Below, piece by piece: positions 8,452 through 17,149 of a stretch of 64,000 nucleotides of DNA. Origin of the DNA: Nocardia aurantia. Its GTDB lineage: Bacteria; Actinomycetota; Actinomycetes; Mycobacteriales; Mycobacteriaceae. The notes beneath the pieces were generated by a model. It worked only from the letters and a program-made list of their open reading frames with translations, made no database searches and was not told the DNA's origin. Both the position numbers and the translations under genes were made by a program. The stretch spans positions 39,624-103,623 of the forward strand of contig NZ_WEGI01000020.1 in assembly GCF_009604425.1 (NCBI RefSeq), in the 5' to 3' direction. Positions within the stretch are counted from its first letter, which is position 1; each line of letters starts with the position of its first letter.

Positions 8452-9690
8452 GCAGACATCTCGGTACGCGGACGGCTGGCGCTGCAGGCGGCGGCGACCG
8501 CGTCCTGGGCCTCGCAACGCGCGGGCCGGGGCAAGGGTTCGATGATCGGCGGCCTGATCGCGCTGCTGATCGATCCGTCGATCATGACGCAGCTCGGCCG
8601 CGGCCGGCGCACGGTGCTGATCACGGGCACCAACGGCAAGTCGACCACCACCCGGATGACCGCCGCCGCGCTCGGCACGCTCGGCCCCGTCGCCTCCCAG
8701 GCCGACGGCGCCAACATGGACGCCGGGATCGTCGCCGCCCTCGACGCCCGCCGCGCCGCGCCGCTGGCCGCCATCGAGGTCGACGAACTGCACCTGCCGC
8801 ACGTCGCCGACGCGCTGAACCCCGCGGCCGTGGTGCTGCTGAACCTGAGCCGCGACCAGCTGGACCGGGTCGGCGAGATCAACATGATCGAGCGGAAACT
8901 GCGCGCCGGCATGGCCCGGCATCCCGACGCCGTGCTGATCGCCAACTGTGACGACGTGCTGGTCACCTCCATCGCCTACGACCATCCGAACGTGGTCTGG
9001 GTGTCGGCCGGCAGCGGCTGGTCGGTGGACGCCACCAGTTGCCCGCGTTCCGGTGAGCCGATCGTCTGGGAGGGCGAGCACTGGCGCAGCACCGGCGCGG
9101 ATTTCCATCGGCCCGAGCCGGACTGGTGGGTCGACGAGGAACATCTGTACGGGCCGGACGGCGTGAAACTGCCGCTGCACCTTGCCCTTCCGGGCCGCGC
9201 CAACCGCGGCAACGCCGCCCAGGCGGTGGCCGCCGCGGTGGCGCTCGGCGTGCCGGCGGCCACCGCGGTGGACGCCGCGGCCACCGTGCGCGAGATCGCC
9301 GGCCGTTACCGCACCGTGCAGGTCGGTGTGCACAACGCCCGCCTGTTGCTGGCCAAGAATCCGGCCGGTTGGCAGGAGGCGCTGTCGATGATCGACTCGG
9401 CCGCAACGGGACTGGTGATCGCGGTGAACGGCCAGGTGCCCGACGGCGAGGATCTGTCCTGGTTGTGGGACGTGCGGTTCGAACATTTCGAGGGCACCCA
9501 GGTGGTGGCCGCCGGGGAACGCGCCACCGATCTGGCGGTGCGCCTCACCTATGCCGGGGTGGAACACACCACGGTGCCGGATCCGTTGCACGCCATAGCC
9601 TCCTGTCCCCCCGGCCGGGTCGAGGTGCTGGCCAACTACACGGCGTTCCGGGATCTGAACCGCGATCTGGAAGGGGTCGTGACCGCATGA
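8449..9690 (+). CDS. murT: Lipid II isoglutaminyl synthase, MurT subunit
   Basis: MurT is the Mur-ligase-like subunit that activates D-glutamate of lipid II with ATP so that GatD can amidate it to D-isoglutamine. The 413-residue protein has the Mur ATP loop ITGTNGKSTTTRM near residues 62-74, the AIEVDELHLPHV region, a central strand and loop domain, and a C-terminal DUF1727 part. Two GTG codons in a row (8446, 8449) could start it; 8449 is chosen because of the upstream TACACT. The family's usual central Cys4 zinc site is not obvious here. The stop overlaps the gatD start by four bases, so the two subunits are translationally coupled. Confidence 0.92.
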   Translation: MADISVRGRLALQAAATASWASQRAGRGKGSMIGGLIALLIDPSIMTQLGRGRRTVLITGTNGKSTTTRMTAAALGTLGPVASQADGANMDAGIVAALDARRAAPLAAIEVDELHLPHVADALNPAAVVLLNLSRDQLDRVGEINMIERKLRAGMARHPDAVLIANCDDVLVTSIAYDHPNVVWVSAGSGWSVDATSCPRSGEPIVWEGEHWRSTGADFHRPEPDWWVDEEHLYGPDGVKLPLHLALPGRANRGNAAQAVAAAVALGVPAATAVDAAATVREIAGRYRTVQVGVHNARLLLAKNPAGWQEALSMIDSAATGLVIAVNGQVPDGEDLSWLWDVRFEHFEGTQVVAAGERATDLAVRLTYAGVEHTTVPDPLHAIASCPPGRVEVLANYTAFRDLNRDLEGVVTA

Positions 9691-10397
9691 GCGAGTCCAC
9701 GGTCCGGATCGGGCTGGTCCTGCCCGATGTGATGGGTACCTACGGCGACGGCGGCAACGCCCTGGTGCTGCGGCAGCGACTGCGGATGCGCGGCCACGAC
9801 GCCGAGATCGTCGAGATCTCGCTGAACGACCCGGTTCCCGCGTCGCTGGACCTGTACACCCTGGGGGGAGCCGAGGATTCGGCCCAGCGGCTGGCCACCC
9901 GCCATCTGCAGCGTTACCCCGGTCTGCAGGAGGCCGCCGCGAAAGGTGTTCCGGTACTGGCGATCTGCGCCGCCATCCAGGTGCTCGGCCACTGGTACGA
10001 GACCTCCGGCGGCGAGCGGGTCGACGGCGTGGGCCTGTTCGACGTCACCACCTCCCCGCAGAAGGTCCGGGCGATCGGCGAGGTCGCCACCACCCCGCTG
10101 CTGCCCGGACTCTCGCAGCCGCTCACCGGCTTCGAGAACCACCGTGGCGGAACGAAACTCGGCGGCGACGCCCGTGGCCTGGCCAGGGTGACCCGCGGCG
10201 TCGGCAACGGCGTGGGCGACGGCCTCGAGGGCGTCGTACAGGGCTCGGTGTACGGCACCTACATGCACGGCCCCGTGCTGGCCCGCAATCCCGAACTGGC
10301 GGACCACCTCCTGGCCCGCGCCCTCGGCGTCGACACCCTGCCGGCCCTGGACCTGCCCGAGGTCGACCGGCTCCGCCGCGAGCGCCTGCGCGCCTGA
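9687..10397 (+). CDS. gatD: Lipid II isoglutaminyl synthase, glutaminase subunit GatD
   Basis: GatD releases ammonia from glutamine for the MurT-bound glutamyl intermediate during peptidoglycan precursor amidation. The 236-residue class I glutamine amidotransferase domain shows the nucleophile Cys in VLAICAAIQVLG near residue 94 and the catalytic His in YGTYMHGPVLARNPELAD near residue 192. The start overlaps the murT stop as ATGA. The pair corresponds to Rv3712-Rv3713 of M. tuberculosis, which are also close to leuA, ask and asd. Confidence 0.93.
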   Translation: MSESTVRIGLVLPDVMGTYGDGGNALVLRQRLRMRGHDAEIVEISLNDPVPASLDLYTLGGAEDSAQRLATRHLQRYPGLQEAAAKGVPVLAICAAIQVLGHWYETSGGERVDGVGLFDVTTSPQKVRAIGEVATTPLLPGLSQPLTGFENHRGGTKLGGDARGLARVTRGVGNGVGDGLEGVVQGSVYGTYMHGPVLARNPELADHLLARALGVDTLPALDLPEVDRLRRERLRA

Positions 10398-10882
10398 GTC
10401 CTGGCGAAGCCCCGGCCGCGACAGTGGCCGTCGGCGACGCCCGGGGCACGGGTGCGACCGGCCCGCGTGGTCGAACCCGCGCGGTCGAGCCGGGTACCTT
10501 TCACGATTCGGGTCGCTACCCGAAGTTCCTCTGGCGCACGGGCATTGCGCTCGTGGTGGCCGCGAAAGCGGCGTTGCCGCTGCTGCCGGACGCTCCGGCA
10601 TCCCCCGTCGGCATCGGCGTGACCGGCGTCCGGTGGGCAGCGGAAGCTCGTACCGCGCGGCGGACGGCCTGTTCCGGTGGGCGGATGGGCAGCACGTCCG
10701 CCGGCGGTGGGCGATCGCGGTGCGTGGCCGTCCGTACGGGGCTCGCGCTGTGGCGCAACCCGCGGCGCGGGCACTCACAGGCGGATTGTGAGATGACACA
10801 TATCGGCGAGGTCGGCCCTGCTCGAAGCCCCTACCTGGGTCGATGACAGCACCGTGGCCGCCGGAGGTGATCGCCGATTCTG
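10398..10882. other. Intergenic stretch without a supported gene
   Basis: About 490 bases between gatD and the next promoter. Open frames of up to 140 codons exist on both strands. Their translations are Arg/Ala/Gly/Pro-rich, have no ribosome-binding site and show no domain, as expected for GC-rich noncoding DNA. I see no RNA gene. Confidence 0.5.
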
Positions 10883-10911
10883 TTGAGACCGGCGGCCGGA
10901 CCCGGTAGTCT
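10883..10911 (+). promoter_or_regulatory. Sigma-A-type promoter of the cholesterol-oxidase-like gene
   Basis: TTGAGA (10883-10888) and TAGTCT (10906-10911) are separated by 17 bases, a standard housekeeping promoter. The predicted transcript would start about 25 bases before the GGGAGGGG ribosome-binding site of the gene downstream. Confidence 0.6.
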
Positions 10912-10943
10912 CGCGCGCGGCCACGCGATGAGGGAGGGGCCGA

Positions 10944-12563
10944 TTGCGCAGACGTGATTTTCTGCGAGCAGCCGCCGCTGCGGCGTTCTCCGGTGCCGCC
11001 GCGGGGTGGGGTGGCGCCGGTGTCGCGAGCGCGGATCCCAACTGGGTCAGCCTGTTTCGCACGTGGGTCCCGGAAATCTTTGTGCCTTTGGCGGATCCGC
11101 CGGAGCATTCGGAGGCGATCGTGGTCGGCTCCGGCTTCGGGGCGGCCGTCACGGCGCTGCGGCTGGCCGAGGCGGGGGTGACCAACACGGTGCTGGAGCG
11201 GGGTTCGCGGTGGCCCAACGATCCCTGGCGGGAGATCTTCACCGGTGACGATCTGCCCGACGGTCGCGGCTTCTGGCATCGCACCTCGTTCACCGGAGTT
11301 ACCAAGGTGCCCATGCAATTCGCCGATTTCGGCGGCGTGCTGGATATCACGGAATTGCCGGGTGTCGACGTGTGGCGCGGCGCCGCGGTCGGCGGTGGAT
11401 CGGTCGTTTTCACCGGCGCGATGATCGCGCCCGAGCGGCGATTCTTCGACGAGATATTCCGGGGCACAGTCGATTACGGTGAAATGGACAGCGTCTGGTA
11501 TCCGCGGGTGCGGCAGATGTTGCGATTGAGTCCGATGCCGGCGGATATCTACGCCTCGGGTCCGTTCACCCACTCGCGGGTCTGGGACGATCAGGTGCGC
11601 AAGGCCGGATATCGTTCCGTGCCCAACGACTCCATTTTCGACTGGGATGTCCTGCGCGCCGAATTAGGTGGCACCACAAGGACTTCCGCGACGGTGGCGC
11701 GGAGTAATCTGGGTAATTCCAACGGCGCCAAATTCGACCTCAACCAGAATTATCTGCGGTACGCGCAGGACACCGGACGCTCGGCGGTGTACCCGGGTCA
11801 CCGGGTCGACACCATCGCGCAGGAACCGGGCGGCCGTTTCGTCGTCACCGTCACCAAACTCGACCCGACCGGCGCCGTGCTCGGCACTCGCACGCTCACC
11901 TGTGACCGGTTGTTCCTCGGCGCGGGCTCCCTCGGCACCTCCGAGTTGCTGGTGCGGGCGCAGGCCACCGGAACCCTGCCGAATCTCAACGAGCACGTGG
12001 GCGACGGCTGGGGCACCAACGGTGACGTCGTGCTGGCGCGTGGCGAGAGCACGCTGTCCGGGCTCGGGCAGGGGGTGCCCAGCGCGAGCCGGATCGCCGA
12101 CGAATCCGGTCCACCCTTGAGCCTCGAAAGCTGGTACATCCCCGGCATTCCGGTGGAGACGGGCGCGCTGGCCTCACTCGGCATGGTGCTCGACTCGACC
12201 CGGGCGCGCTTCACCTTCGACCGCGCCCGCAACGCGGCGACGCTGAACTGGCCCAAGAGTGCGCAGGCCGCGGTCGCCGACGCCTGCCGTCACGTCGACC
12301 ATCACATCGCCGAGCGCGCGGGCGCCGTACTGGACTACCAGCCGCTGGGCTACGACGCCAACGCCGTGTTCACCGCGCATCCGCTCGGCGGCGCCGTGCT
12401 GGGGCAGGTCACCGACGGCAACGGCCGGGTCCTCGGACATCCGGGGCTGTACGTGATGGACGGCGCGGCGATCCCGGGCAGCACCGGCACCGTGAACCCG
12501 TCGCTGACGATCACCGCGCTGGCCGAACGCAATATCGCGGCCATCGTGGCCGCAGGTCACTGA
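10944..12563 (+). CDS. Secreted GMC oxidoreductase, cholesterol-oxidase-like
   Basis: A 539-residue FAD enzyme that probably oxidises the 3-beta-hydroxyl of sterols outside the membrane. The N-terminus is a Tat signal (RRRDFLRAAAAAAFSGAAAG, cleavage near VASA-DP). The FAD motif is VVGSGFGAAVTALRLAEAG near residues 55-73, and DVWRGAAVGGGSVVF is the usual GMC glycine-rich segment. The active-site His is likely in FTAHPLGGAVLG, and the partner Asn in GSTGTVNPSLTI. The TTG start has GGGAGGGG upstream and a clear promoter. It could act on another bulky secondary alcohol; the length and exported form fit class I cholesterol oxidases. Confidence 0.82.
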   Translation: MRRRDFLRAAAAAAFSGAAAGWGGAGVASADPNWVSLFRTWVPEIFVPLADPPEHSEAIVVGSGFGAAVTALRLAEAGVTNTVLERGSRWPNDPWREIFTGDDLPDGRGFWHRTSFTGVTKVPMQFADFGGVLDITELPGVDVWRGAAVGGGSVVFTGAMIAPERRFFDEIFRGTVDYGEMDSVWYPRVRQMLRLSPMPADIYASGPFTHSRVWDDQVRKAGYRSVPNDSIFDWDVLRAELGGTTRTSATVARSNLGNSNGAKFDLNQNYLRYAQDTGRSAVYPGHRVDTIAQEPGGRFVVTVTKLDPTGAVLGTRTLTCDRLFLGAGSLGTSELLVRAQATGTLPNLNEHVGDGWGTNGDVVLARGESTLSGLGQGVPSASRIADESGPPLSLESWYIPGIPVETGALASLGMVLDSTRARFTFDRARNAATLNWPKSAQAAVADACRHVDHHIAERAGAVLDYQPLGYDANAVFTAHPLGGAVLGQVTDGNGRVLGHPGLYVMDGAAIPGSTGTVNPSLTITALAERNIAAIVAAGH

Positions 12564-12687
12564 GTCCTGTCGTGACCGCAGGTCACTGAGTCCGGCCGCA
12601 GGTCACAGGGCCCGACCGGCCGCGGGCCCTGTCCAGGCGCGTCGCCGGGCACTACTGTCGGCGCAACAGTTCGAGGAAGGCATCGTC

Positions 12688-13494
12688 GTGTCGCAGTTGA
12701 GCGCGCCCACCGGAACACCGGCAGCGATGGCGGTCCGCCAGGTGCGGCTGGACCCGGAGTTCTGGGTGGATCTGGTGATGGTGCTGCTCGCCGCGGCCGC
12801 CGTGACGGGGCTCGGGTGGATCCACTTCCAGCCGGTCGCGCCGCGGACCGCCCGCCTGGTGACCGACGCCGACTACGCGCTGTGCGGCGTCTTCGCCCTG
12901 GAGTTCCTGTGGCGGTGGCGATTCGCGGGCTGGACCCTGGCGTACCTGCTGGGGCACTGGTACGACGTGGTCGGCATGGTGCCGGTGACGAACGTCTACG
13001 TCCGCGCGTTCCGGCTGCTGCGACTGTTCGCGCTCGGCCTGCGCCTGGCCCGCGCCGCCGAGCAGGTGTTCGGCGACCGGGTCGCGATGGTGGTGCTGAA
13101 TCGGTTCTTCGGCGCCATCGTCGACACGGTCAAGCGGCCGGTCACCATCGCGGTGCTGGAGGAGGTCGCCGAGGTGATGCGCACCGGTCAGTACACCCGC
13201 AACCTCGCCTCCGCGCTGGAGGAGAACCGCGCCGAACTCGACGGCCTGGTCCTCGAATTGATTCGCAACGATCCACAGGTCGGCCGGGTGAAGTACCTGC
13301 CCTTCCACGAGGACATCATCCGCGCGATCACCGACACCAGCTTCCGAATCCTGATGCAGGCCCTCGCGGATCCCCGCGTCGACGAGTTGATCGGCGACGT
13401 GCTGCGGGAGAACGTGCAGCAGATGCGGCGGTCCGTAATGGACGGGGTGCGGGTCGAGGAGTCCGAGGATCACCGGGCCGCCCGGCGGCCGTGA
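12688..13494 (+). CDS. Voltage-sensor-like membrane protein without an evident pore domain
   Basis: A 268-residue protein with four hydrophobic segments in its first ~125 residues. S1 is near 24-44. S2 near 60-78 carries Glu72 and Arg76. S3 near 90-98 carries Asp93. S4 near 104-122 has Arg106, Arg109 and Arg112 at every third position, plus Arg119 and Arg122. This is the residue pattern of voltage-sensor domains. No pore helix or selectivity filter follows. The remaining ~140 residues are soluble and helical. GTG start with GAGGAAGG at 12673-12680. Database names would probably be 'ion transporter'. Function is inferred only. Confidence 0.7.
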   Translation: MSQLSAPTGTPAAMAVRQVRLDPEFWVDLVMVLLAAAAVTGLGWIHFQPVAPRTARLVTDADYALCGVFALEFLWRWRFAGWTLAYLLGHWYDVVGMVPVTNVYVRAFRLLRLFALGLRLARAAEQVFGDRVAMVVLNRFFGAIVDTVKRPVTIAVLEEVAEVMRTGQYTRNLASALEENRAELDGLVLELIRNDPQVGRVKYLPFHEDIIRAITDTSFRILMQALADPRVDELIGDVLRENVQQMRRSVMDGVRVEESEDHRAARRP

Positions 13495-13504
13495 CCGGCG
13501 CGGT

Positions 13505-14710
13505 TCACTCCGCGTGCCGGACGGCGTCGCGCGGCTGCGCGTAACGCACGGTCTCCCAGGCGATCAGACCCGCCAGCACCGCGCACAGCAGTCCGAGCGC
13601 GGCGATCGCGGGCATACCGACCGCCGCCGGCAGCAGCGCGATCAGCACCCCGGCCGCCAGCACCCGCGGCCACAGCACCACCCGGGTGGCGTAGTGCCGG
13701 AACCCGACCAGCCCGAGCAGGTAGACCGCCACCCCGCCGTACAGCGCGTACAGCGGGACGGCCGGCAGCGCCTCGTGGATGGTGTGCCCCTCGGTGCCGC
13801 CCAGTTGGTGCAGCAACTTCTTCAGGCCCAGCGCCAGCCCGGCGATCCCGGCCACCATCGGAAAGTGCCAGTAGGTGTAGCAGTTCCGCGCGATCTGCGC
13901 CCGCCGCTCGCCGCGCTCCCGTTTCAGTACGCGCTCGACGACCTTCGCGGCCACATCGAAGTACGCCCACCACAGCAGGCCGGAGACGGCCAGCCCGAGC
14001 AGGGCGCCCACCACGATCGGGCCGGAGATCGACAGTCCCGCGACGCCCACGCCGATCGAGACGATCGACTCACCGAGGGCGATGATCACCACCAGCCCGT
14101 GCCGTTCGGCGAAGTGCCCGGCGGAGTTCAGTCGCCAGCCGTTGCCCGCGAACAACGTCCACAACATGTCACCGGCGACGGCCACGATCCACAACCAGAC
14201 CTGCGCCGTCCCCGTGGTGGTTCCCGCGACGATCAGCAGGCTGGTGCCGATCGTGATCGACCCGGCCGCCCAGCGCACCACCTGCGCGCGCAACTGGCGG
14301 TCGTGGCTGCTCGCCAGCCAGAACATGCCGAGATGGATCAGCCGGACGACGAGGTAACCCACCGCGAACACCAGCGGTCCGTGCCAGCCGCCGGGCTGGC
14401 TGTGGAACGCCTCGGGGATGGTGAGCGCGATGATCAGCCCGGCGCCCGTGGCCGCGAACATGGCCACCCGGGCCAGGCCCTCGTCGGCCTGCACCACGTT
14501 GCCGAGCCAGGCGTAGCTGATCCACACCCACCACATCACGGCCAGAACCAGGAAGGCGCGCAACAGGTTCAGCACGCTGGACTCGTGTGCGGCGAGGTCG
14601 GTCACCTGCGTGAACGCGAACACCATCACCAGATCGAAGAACAGTTCGAGCTGGGTCACCGAGGCGTCCTCGGCGGTGGGCCGCAACCGCGTCGGCAGGG
14701 CATCGGTCAT
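13505..14710 (-). CDS. ltrA: Low temperature requirement protein A family membrane protein
   Basis: A 401-residue polytopic membrane protein of the LtrA family. It opens with the signature VTQLELFFDLVMVFAFTQVT near residue 20, and later has FAERHGLVVIIALGESIVSIG, the most conserved family block. The role of the family is uncertain; the name comes from a Listeria cold-growth mutant. The ATG at 14710 is preferred over an in-frame ATG nine codons upstream because the family starts close to the VTQLELFFD block. It converges with the voltage-sensor-like gene, with 10 bases between the stops. Confidence 0.88.
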   Translation of the reverse strand: MTDALPTRLRPTAEDASVTQLELFFDLVMVFAFTQVTDLAAHESSVLNLLRAFLVLAVMWWVWISYAWLGNVVQADEGLARVAMFAATGAGLIIALTIPEAFHSQPGGWHGPLVFAVGYLVVRLIHLGMFWLASSHDRQLRAQVVRWAAGSITIGTSLLIVAGTTTGTAQVWLWIVAVAGDMLWTLFAGNGWRLNSAGHFAERHGLVVIIALGESIVSIGVGVAGLSISGPIVVGALLGLAVSGLLWWAYFDVAAKVVERVLKRERGERRAQIARNCYTYWHFPMVAGIAGLALGLKKLLHQLGGTEGHTIHEALPAVPLYALYGGVAVYLLGLVGFRHYATRVVLWPRVLAAGVLIALLPAAVGMPAIAALGLLCAVLAGLIAWETVRYAQPRDAVRHAE

Positions 14711-14752
14711 GGGGACATCGTGGCACGGCGCGGCCACCGCTCCGCGCCGGAC

Positions 14753-15211
14753 TCAGCGCACGTCGTAGCTCTGTTCGAAGCGGAATTTCTCGATGAACTC
14801 CGCGAGATTGTGCACCGCCTCCTCGTGGAGGCGAGATATGCTGCGTTTCATCAGAATTCCGGGTACCGGAATTGGCAGGTATACCTCGGAGTGATACCAG
14901 ATCTCGGTACCCTCCTCGGTTTCCGTCACATCGAACCAGCCGAGTCCGCCACCGCCGGCGCCACTTTCGATCACCCGCCAGCAGATACGGTCGCCGTCGT
15001 AGGTGTATTCCAGAACCTGGCGATCGGACGTACCGGTCGGACTGACCGTCGCATAGACGCGGTGGGGACGTTCGTATTCGTCGTGCGTGGCCACCCGGAC
15101 GTCCCGGTGCATCGGTGACCATTCCGGGCTGCGTTCGACCGCGAGCAATGCCTCCGTCACCACTGCGGGATCGACGTCGATCACGAATCGGTGGTTGGTC
15201 TTCGTGCGCAT
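14753..15211 (-). CDS. SRPBCC (START/Bet v1-like) family protein
   Basis: A 152-residue single-domain protein with the polyketide cyclase/SRPBCC pattern: an opening strand HRFVIDVDPAVVTEALLAVE, the SPEWSPMHRDVRV helix-strand, central WRVIESGAGGGGLGWFDVTE strands and the long C-terminal helix (ISRLHEEAVHNLAEFIEKF). Such proteins bind hydrophobic ligands in a deep cavity. The ligand is unknown. It lies upstream of ltrA on the same strand with a 42-base gap. Confidence 0.8.
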   Translation of the reverse strand: MRTKTNHRFVIDVDPAVVTEALLAVERSPEWSPMHRDVRVATHDEYERPHRVYATVSPTGTSDRQVLEYTYDGDRICWRVIESGAGGGGLGWFDVTETEEGTEIWYHSEVYLPIPVPGILMKRSISRLHEEAVHNLAEFIEKFRFEQSYDVR

Positions 15212-15419
15212 GCGTACCCTCCAGCCCCCGGACTGCTCAGGACCCGATTGTCTCCACCGCCGGACTTCGCGTCAACCATGTGGTCTGTTATGGCACAACG
15301 CCGAACGGTCCGATGCGTGTGAAACACGGCCAATCACGAGGTCATCACGGGGACATCACGACGGCACGGCAAATCCGGGGCGCCGCCGCCGAATTCGTGC
15401 CCAGGACGAGGAGCGGCGC

Positions 15420-15605
15420 TCAGCCGCTGTGCCGGACCACCGAGTCCGGTCCGGGGAACACCAAGCTCTCGTGCCCGTCGTCGAACCGCACGATGTACGG
15501 GGGAGCGCCGTCGGTACCGCGGACCTCGACGATCCGCCCGGCATGATCCGGCATGCCCACCGCTCGTCCGTGGACGAGCAACCTGTCACCCACGCGTGCC
15601 TGCAT
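15420..15605 (-). CDS. DUF1918 small protein
   Basis: A 61-residue protein of the DUF1918 family, a small beta-barrel domain common in actinobacteria and in some dsRBD-like fusions. It begins MQARVGDRLLVHGRAVG, and the conserved block is PPYIVRFDDGHESLVFPGPD. The function is not known. It diverges from the aspartokinase gene, with a CRP-like site between them. Confidence 0.82.
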   Translation of the reverse strand: MQARVGDRLLVHGRAVGMPDHAGRIVEVRGTDGAPPYIVRFDDGHESLVFPGPDSVVRHSG

Positions 15606-15624
15606 GGTCGTATTATCGGCCGAT

Positions 15625-15640
15625 GGTGATGTGCGTCACA
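15625..15640. promoter_or_regulatory. CRP/FNR-type palindrome upstream of aspartokinase and DUF1918
   Basis: GGTGA-N6-TCACA at 15625-15640 differs by one base from TGTGA-N6-TCACA, the CRP-family consensus. It sits 20 bases from the DUF1918 start and 150 bases from the aspartokinase start. Binding is inferred from sequence alone. Confidence 0.4.
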
Positions 15641-15791
15641 AGGGGGTGCGAGTGCTGGCAGCCCGGTCCGCGGAGTGCCATTCGGACCGGGGCAGTGCTC
15701 CAGGCCACAGAGGTTGCCGGATAAACGCTGGACAGCGGCCGGTACTCTTGGTTGCTGGCAGCAGTACGATCTCGATCTTGGAGGACCGGCC

Positions 15792-17057
15792 GTGGCTCTC
15801 GTCGTTCAGAAGTACGGAGGATCCTCGCTCGAGTCCGCCGAGCGCATCCGTCGTGTCGCTGAGCGGATCGTGGAGACGAAGAAGCAGGGTCACGAGGTGG
15901 TCGTGGTGTGCTCCGCGATGGGCGACACCACCGACGAACTGCTCGATCTCGCCCAGCAGGTCTCCCCCGCACCGCCCGCCCGGGAGCTGGACATGCTGCT
16001 CACCTCCGGGGAGCGCATCTCGAACGCCCTGGTGGCCATGGCGATCCACTCGCTCGGCGCGGAGGCCCGCTCGTTCACCGGGTCGCAAGCCGGCGTCATC
16101 ACCACCGGCGCGCACGGTAACGCGCGGATCATCGACGTCACCCCGTCGCGGCTGCGGCAGGCCCTCGATGAGGGTCAGGTCGTGCTGGTCGCGGGCTTCC
16201 AGGGCGTCTCCCAGGACAGCAAGGACGTGACCACGCTCGGTCGCGGCGGTTCCGACACCACGGCGGTGGCGCTGGCGGCGGCCCTGGAGGCCGACGTGTG
16301 CGAGATCTACACCGATGTCGACGGCGTCTTCACCGCCGACCCGCGCATCGTCCCCGACGCGCAGAAGCTCGACCAGGTCTCCTTCGAGGAGATGCTGGAG
16401 ATGGCCGCCTGCGGTTCGAAGGTGCTCATGCTGCGCTGCGTGGAGTACGCCCGCCGCTACAACGTGCCCGTGCACGTGCGGTCCTCGTACACCGACAAGA
16501 GCGGCACCTACGTTTACGGATCGATGGAGGACATCCCCTTGGAGAAAGCAATCCTCACCGGCGTCGCGCACGACCGCAGCGAGGCCAAGGTGACCGTCGT
16601 GGCGCTGCCGGACGAGCCGGGCTACGCCGCCAAGGTGTTCCGGGCCATCGCCGACGCCGAGATCAACATCGACATGGTGCTGCAGAACATCTCCAAGGTG
16701 GAGACGGGCAAGACCGACATCACCTTCACGCTGCCGAAGACCGAGGGCCCGCGCGCGGTGGAGATGCTCACCAAGCAGCAGGGCGAGATCGGCTTCACCC
16801 AGGTGCTCTACGACGATCACATCGGCAAGGTGTCACTGGTCGGCGCGGGGATGAAGAGCCATCCCGGTGTCACCGCGACCTTCTGCGAGGCGCTGGCCAC
16901 CGCCGGCGTCAACATCGACCTGATCTCCACCTCGGAGATCCGGATCTCGGTACTGGTCAGGGACACCGATCTGGACGAGGCCGTGCAGGTGCTGCACCGG
17001 GCCTTCGATCTGGGCGGCGACGAGGTGGCGGTCATTCACGCCGGGACGGGGCGCTGA
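15792..17057 (+). CDS. lysC: Aspartate kinase
   Basis: Phosphorylates aspartate, the entry to lysine, threonine, methionine and diaminopimelate synthesis. The 421-residue protein opens MALVVQKYGGSSLES, followed by a kinase domain with GRGGSDTTAVALAAAL near residue 154. Two C-terminal ACT domains (from about residue 265; VLTGVAHDRSEAK... and VSLVGAGMKSHPGVTATF) provide feedback inhibition. The GTG at 15792 has GGAGG seven bases upstream; longer in-frame starts have none. An in-frame ATG at 16524 (MEDIPLEKAILTG) is where the separate beta subunit of corynebacterial aspartokinase starts. It forms an operon with asd. Confidence 0.95.
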   Translation: MALVVQKYGGSSLESAERIRRVAERIVETKKQGHEVVVVCSAMGDTTDELLDLAQQVSPAPPARELDMLLTSGERISNALVAMAIHSLGAEARSFTGSQAGVITTGAHGNARIIDVTPSRLRQALDEGQVVLVAGFQGVSQDSKDVTTLGRGGSDTTAVALAAALEADVCEIYTDVDGVFTADPRIVPDAQKLDQVSFEEMLEMAACGSKVLMLRCVEYARRYNVPVHVRSSYTDKSGTYVYGSMEDIPLEKAILTGVAHDRSEAKVTVVALPDEPGYAAKVFRAIADAEINIDMVLQNISKVETGKTDITFTLPKTEGPRAVEMLTKQQGEIGFTQVLYDDHIGKVSLVGAGMKSHPGVTATFCEALATAGVNIDLISTSEIRISVLVRDTDLDEAVQVLHRAFDLGGDEVAVIHAGTGR

Positions 17058-17087
17058 CATGATCGGGTCAAGCATGATCGGGTCAAG
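17058..17087 (+). repeat. Exact 15-bp tandem duplication between lysC and asd
   Basis: CATGATCGGGTCAAG occurs twice head-to-tail (17058-17072 and 17073-17087) immediately after the lysC stop. A related GCTGACATG segment recurs at the asd start. The repeat is probably replication slippage; no function is evident. Confidence 0.7.
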
Positions 17088-17149
17088 CGCGGAGGCGGCG
17101 GCGGAGCGTAACCACGGAGCGCTCCCGAGCATGTCGAAAGGACGCTGAC

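Noticed and set aside
10424..10846. A 140-codon plus-strand frame between gatD and the cholesterol-oxidase-like gene
   Set aside because: No ribosome-binding site, no recognised motif, and Arg/Gly/Ala-rich translation typical of noncoding GC-rich DNA.
17058..17087. Considered as a regulatory leader of asd
   Set aside because: The unit is an exact tandem copy with no fold or peptide; slippage explains it better.
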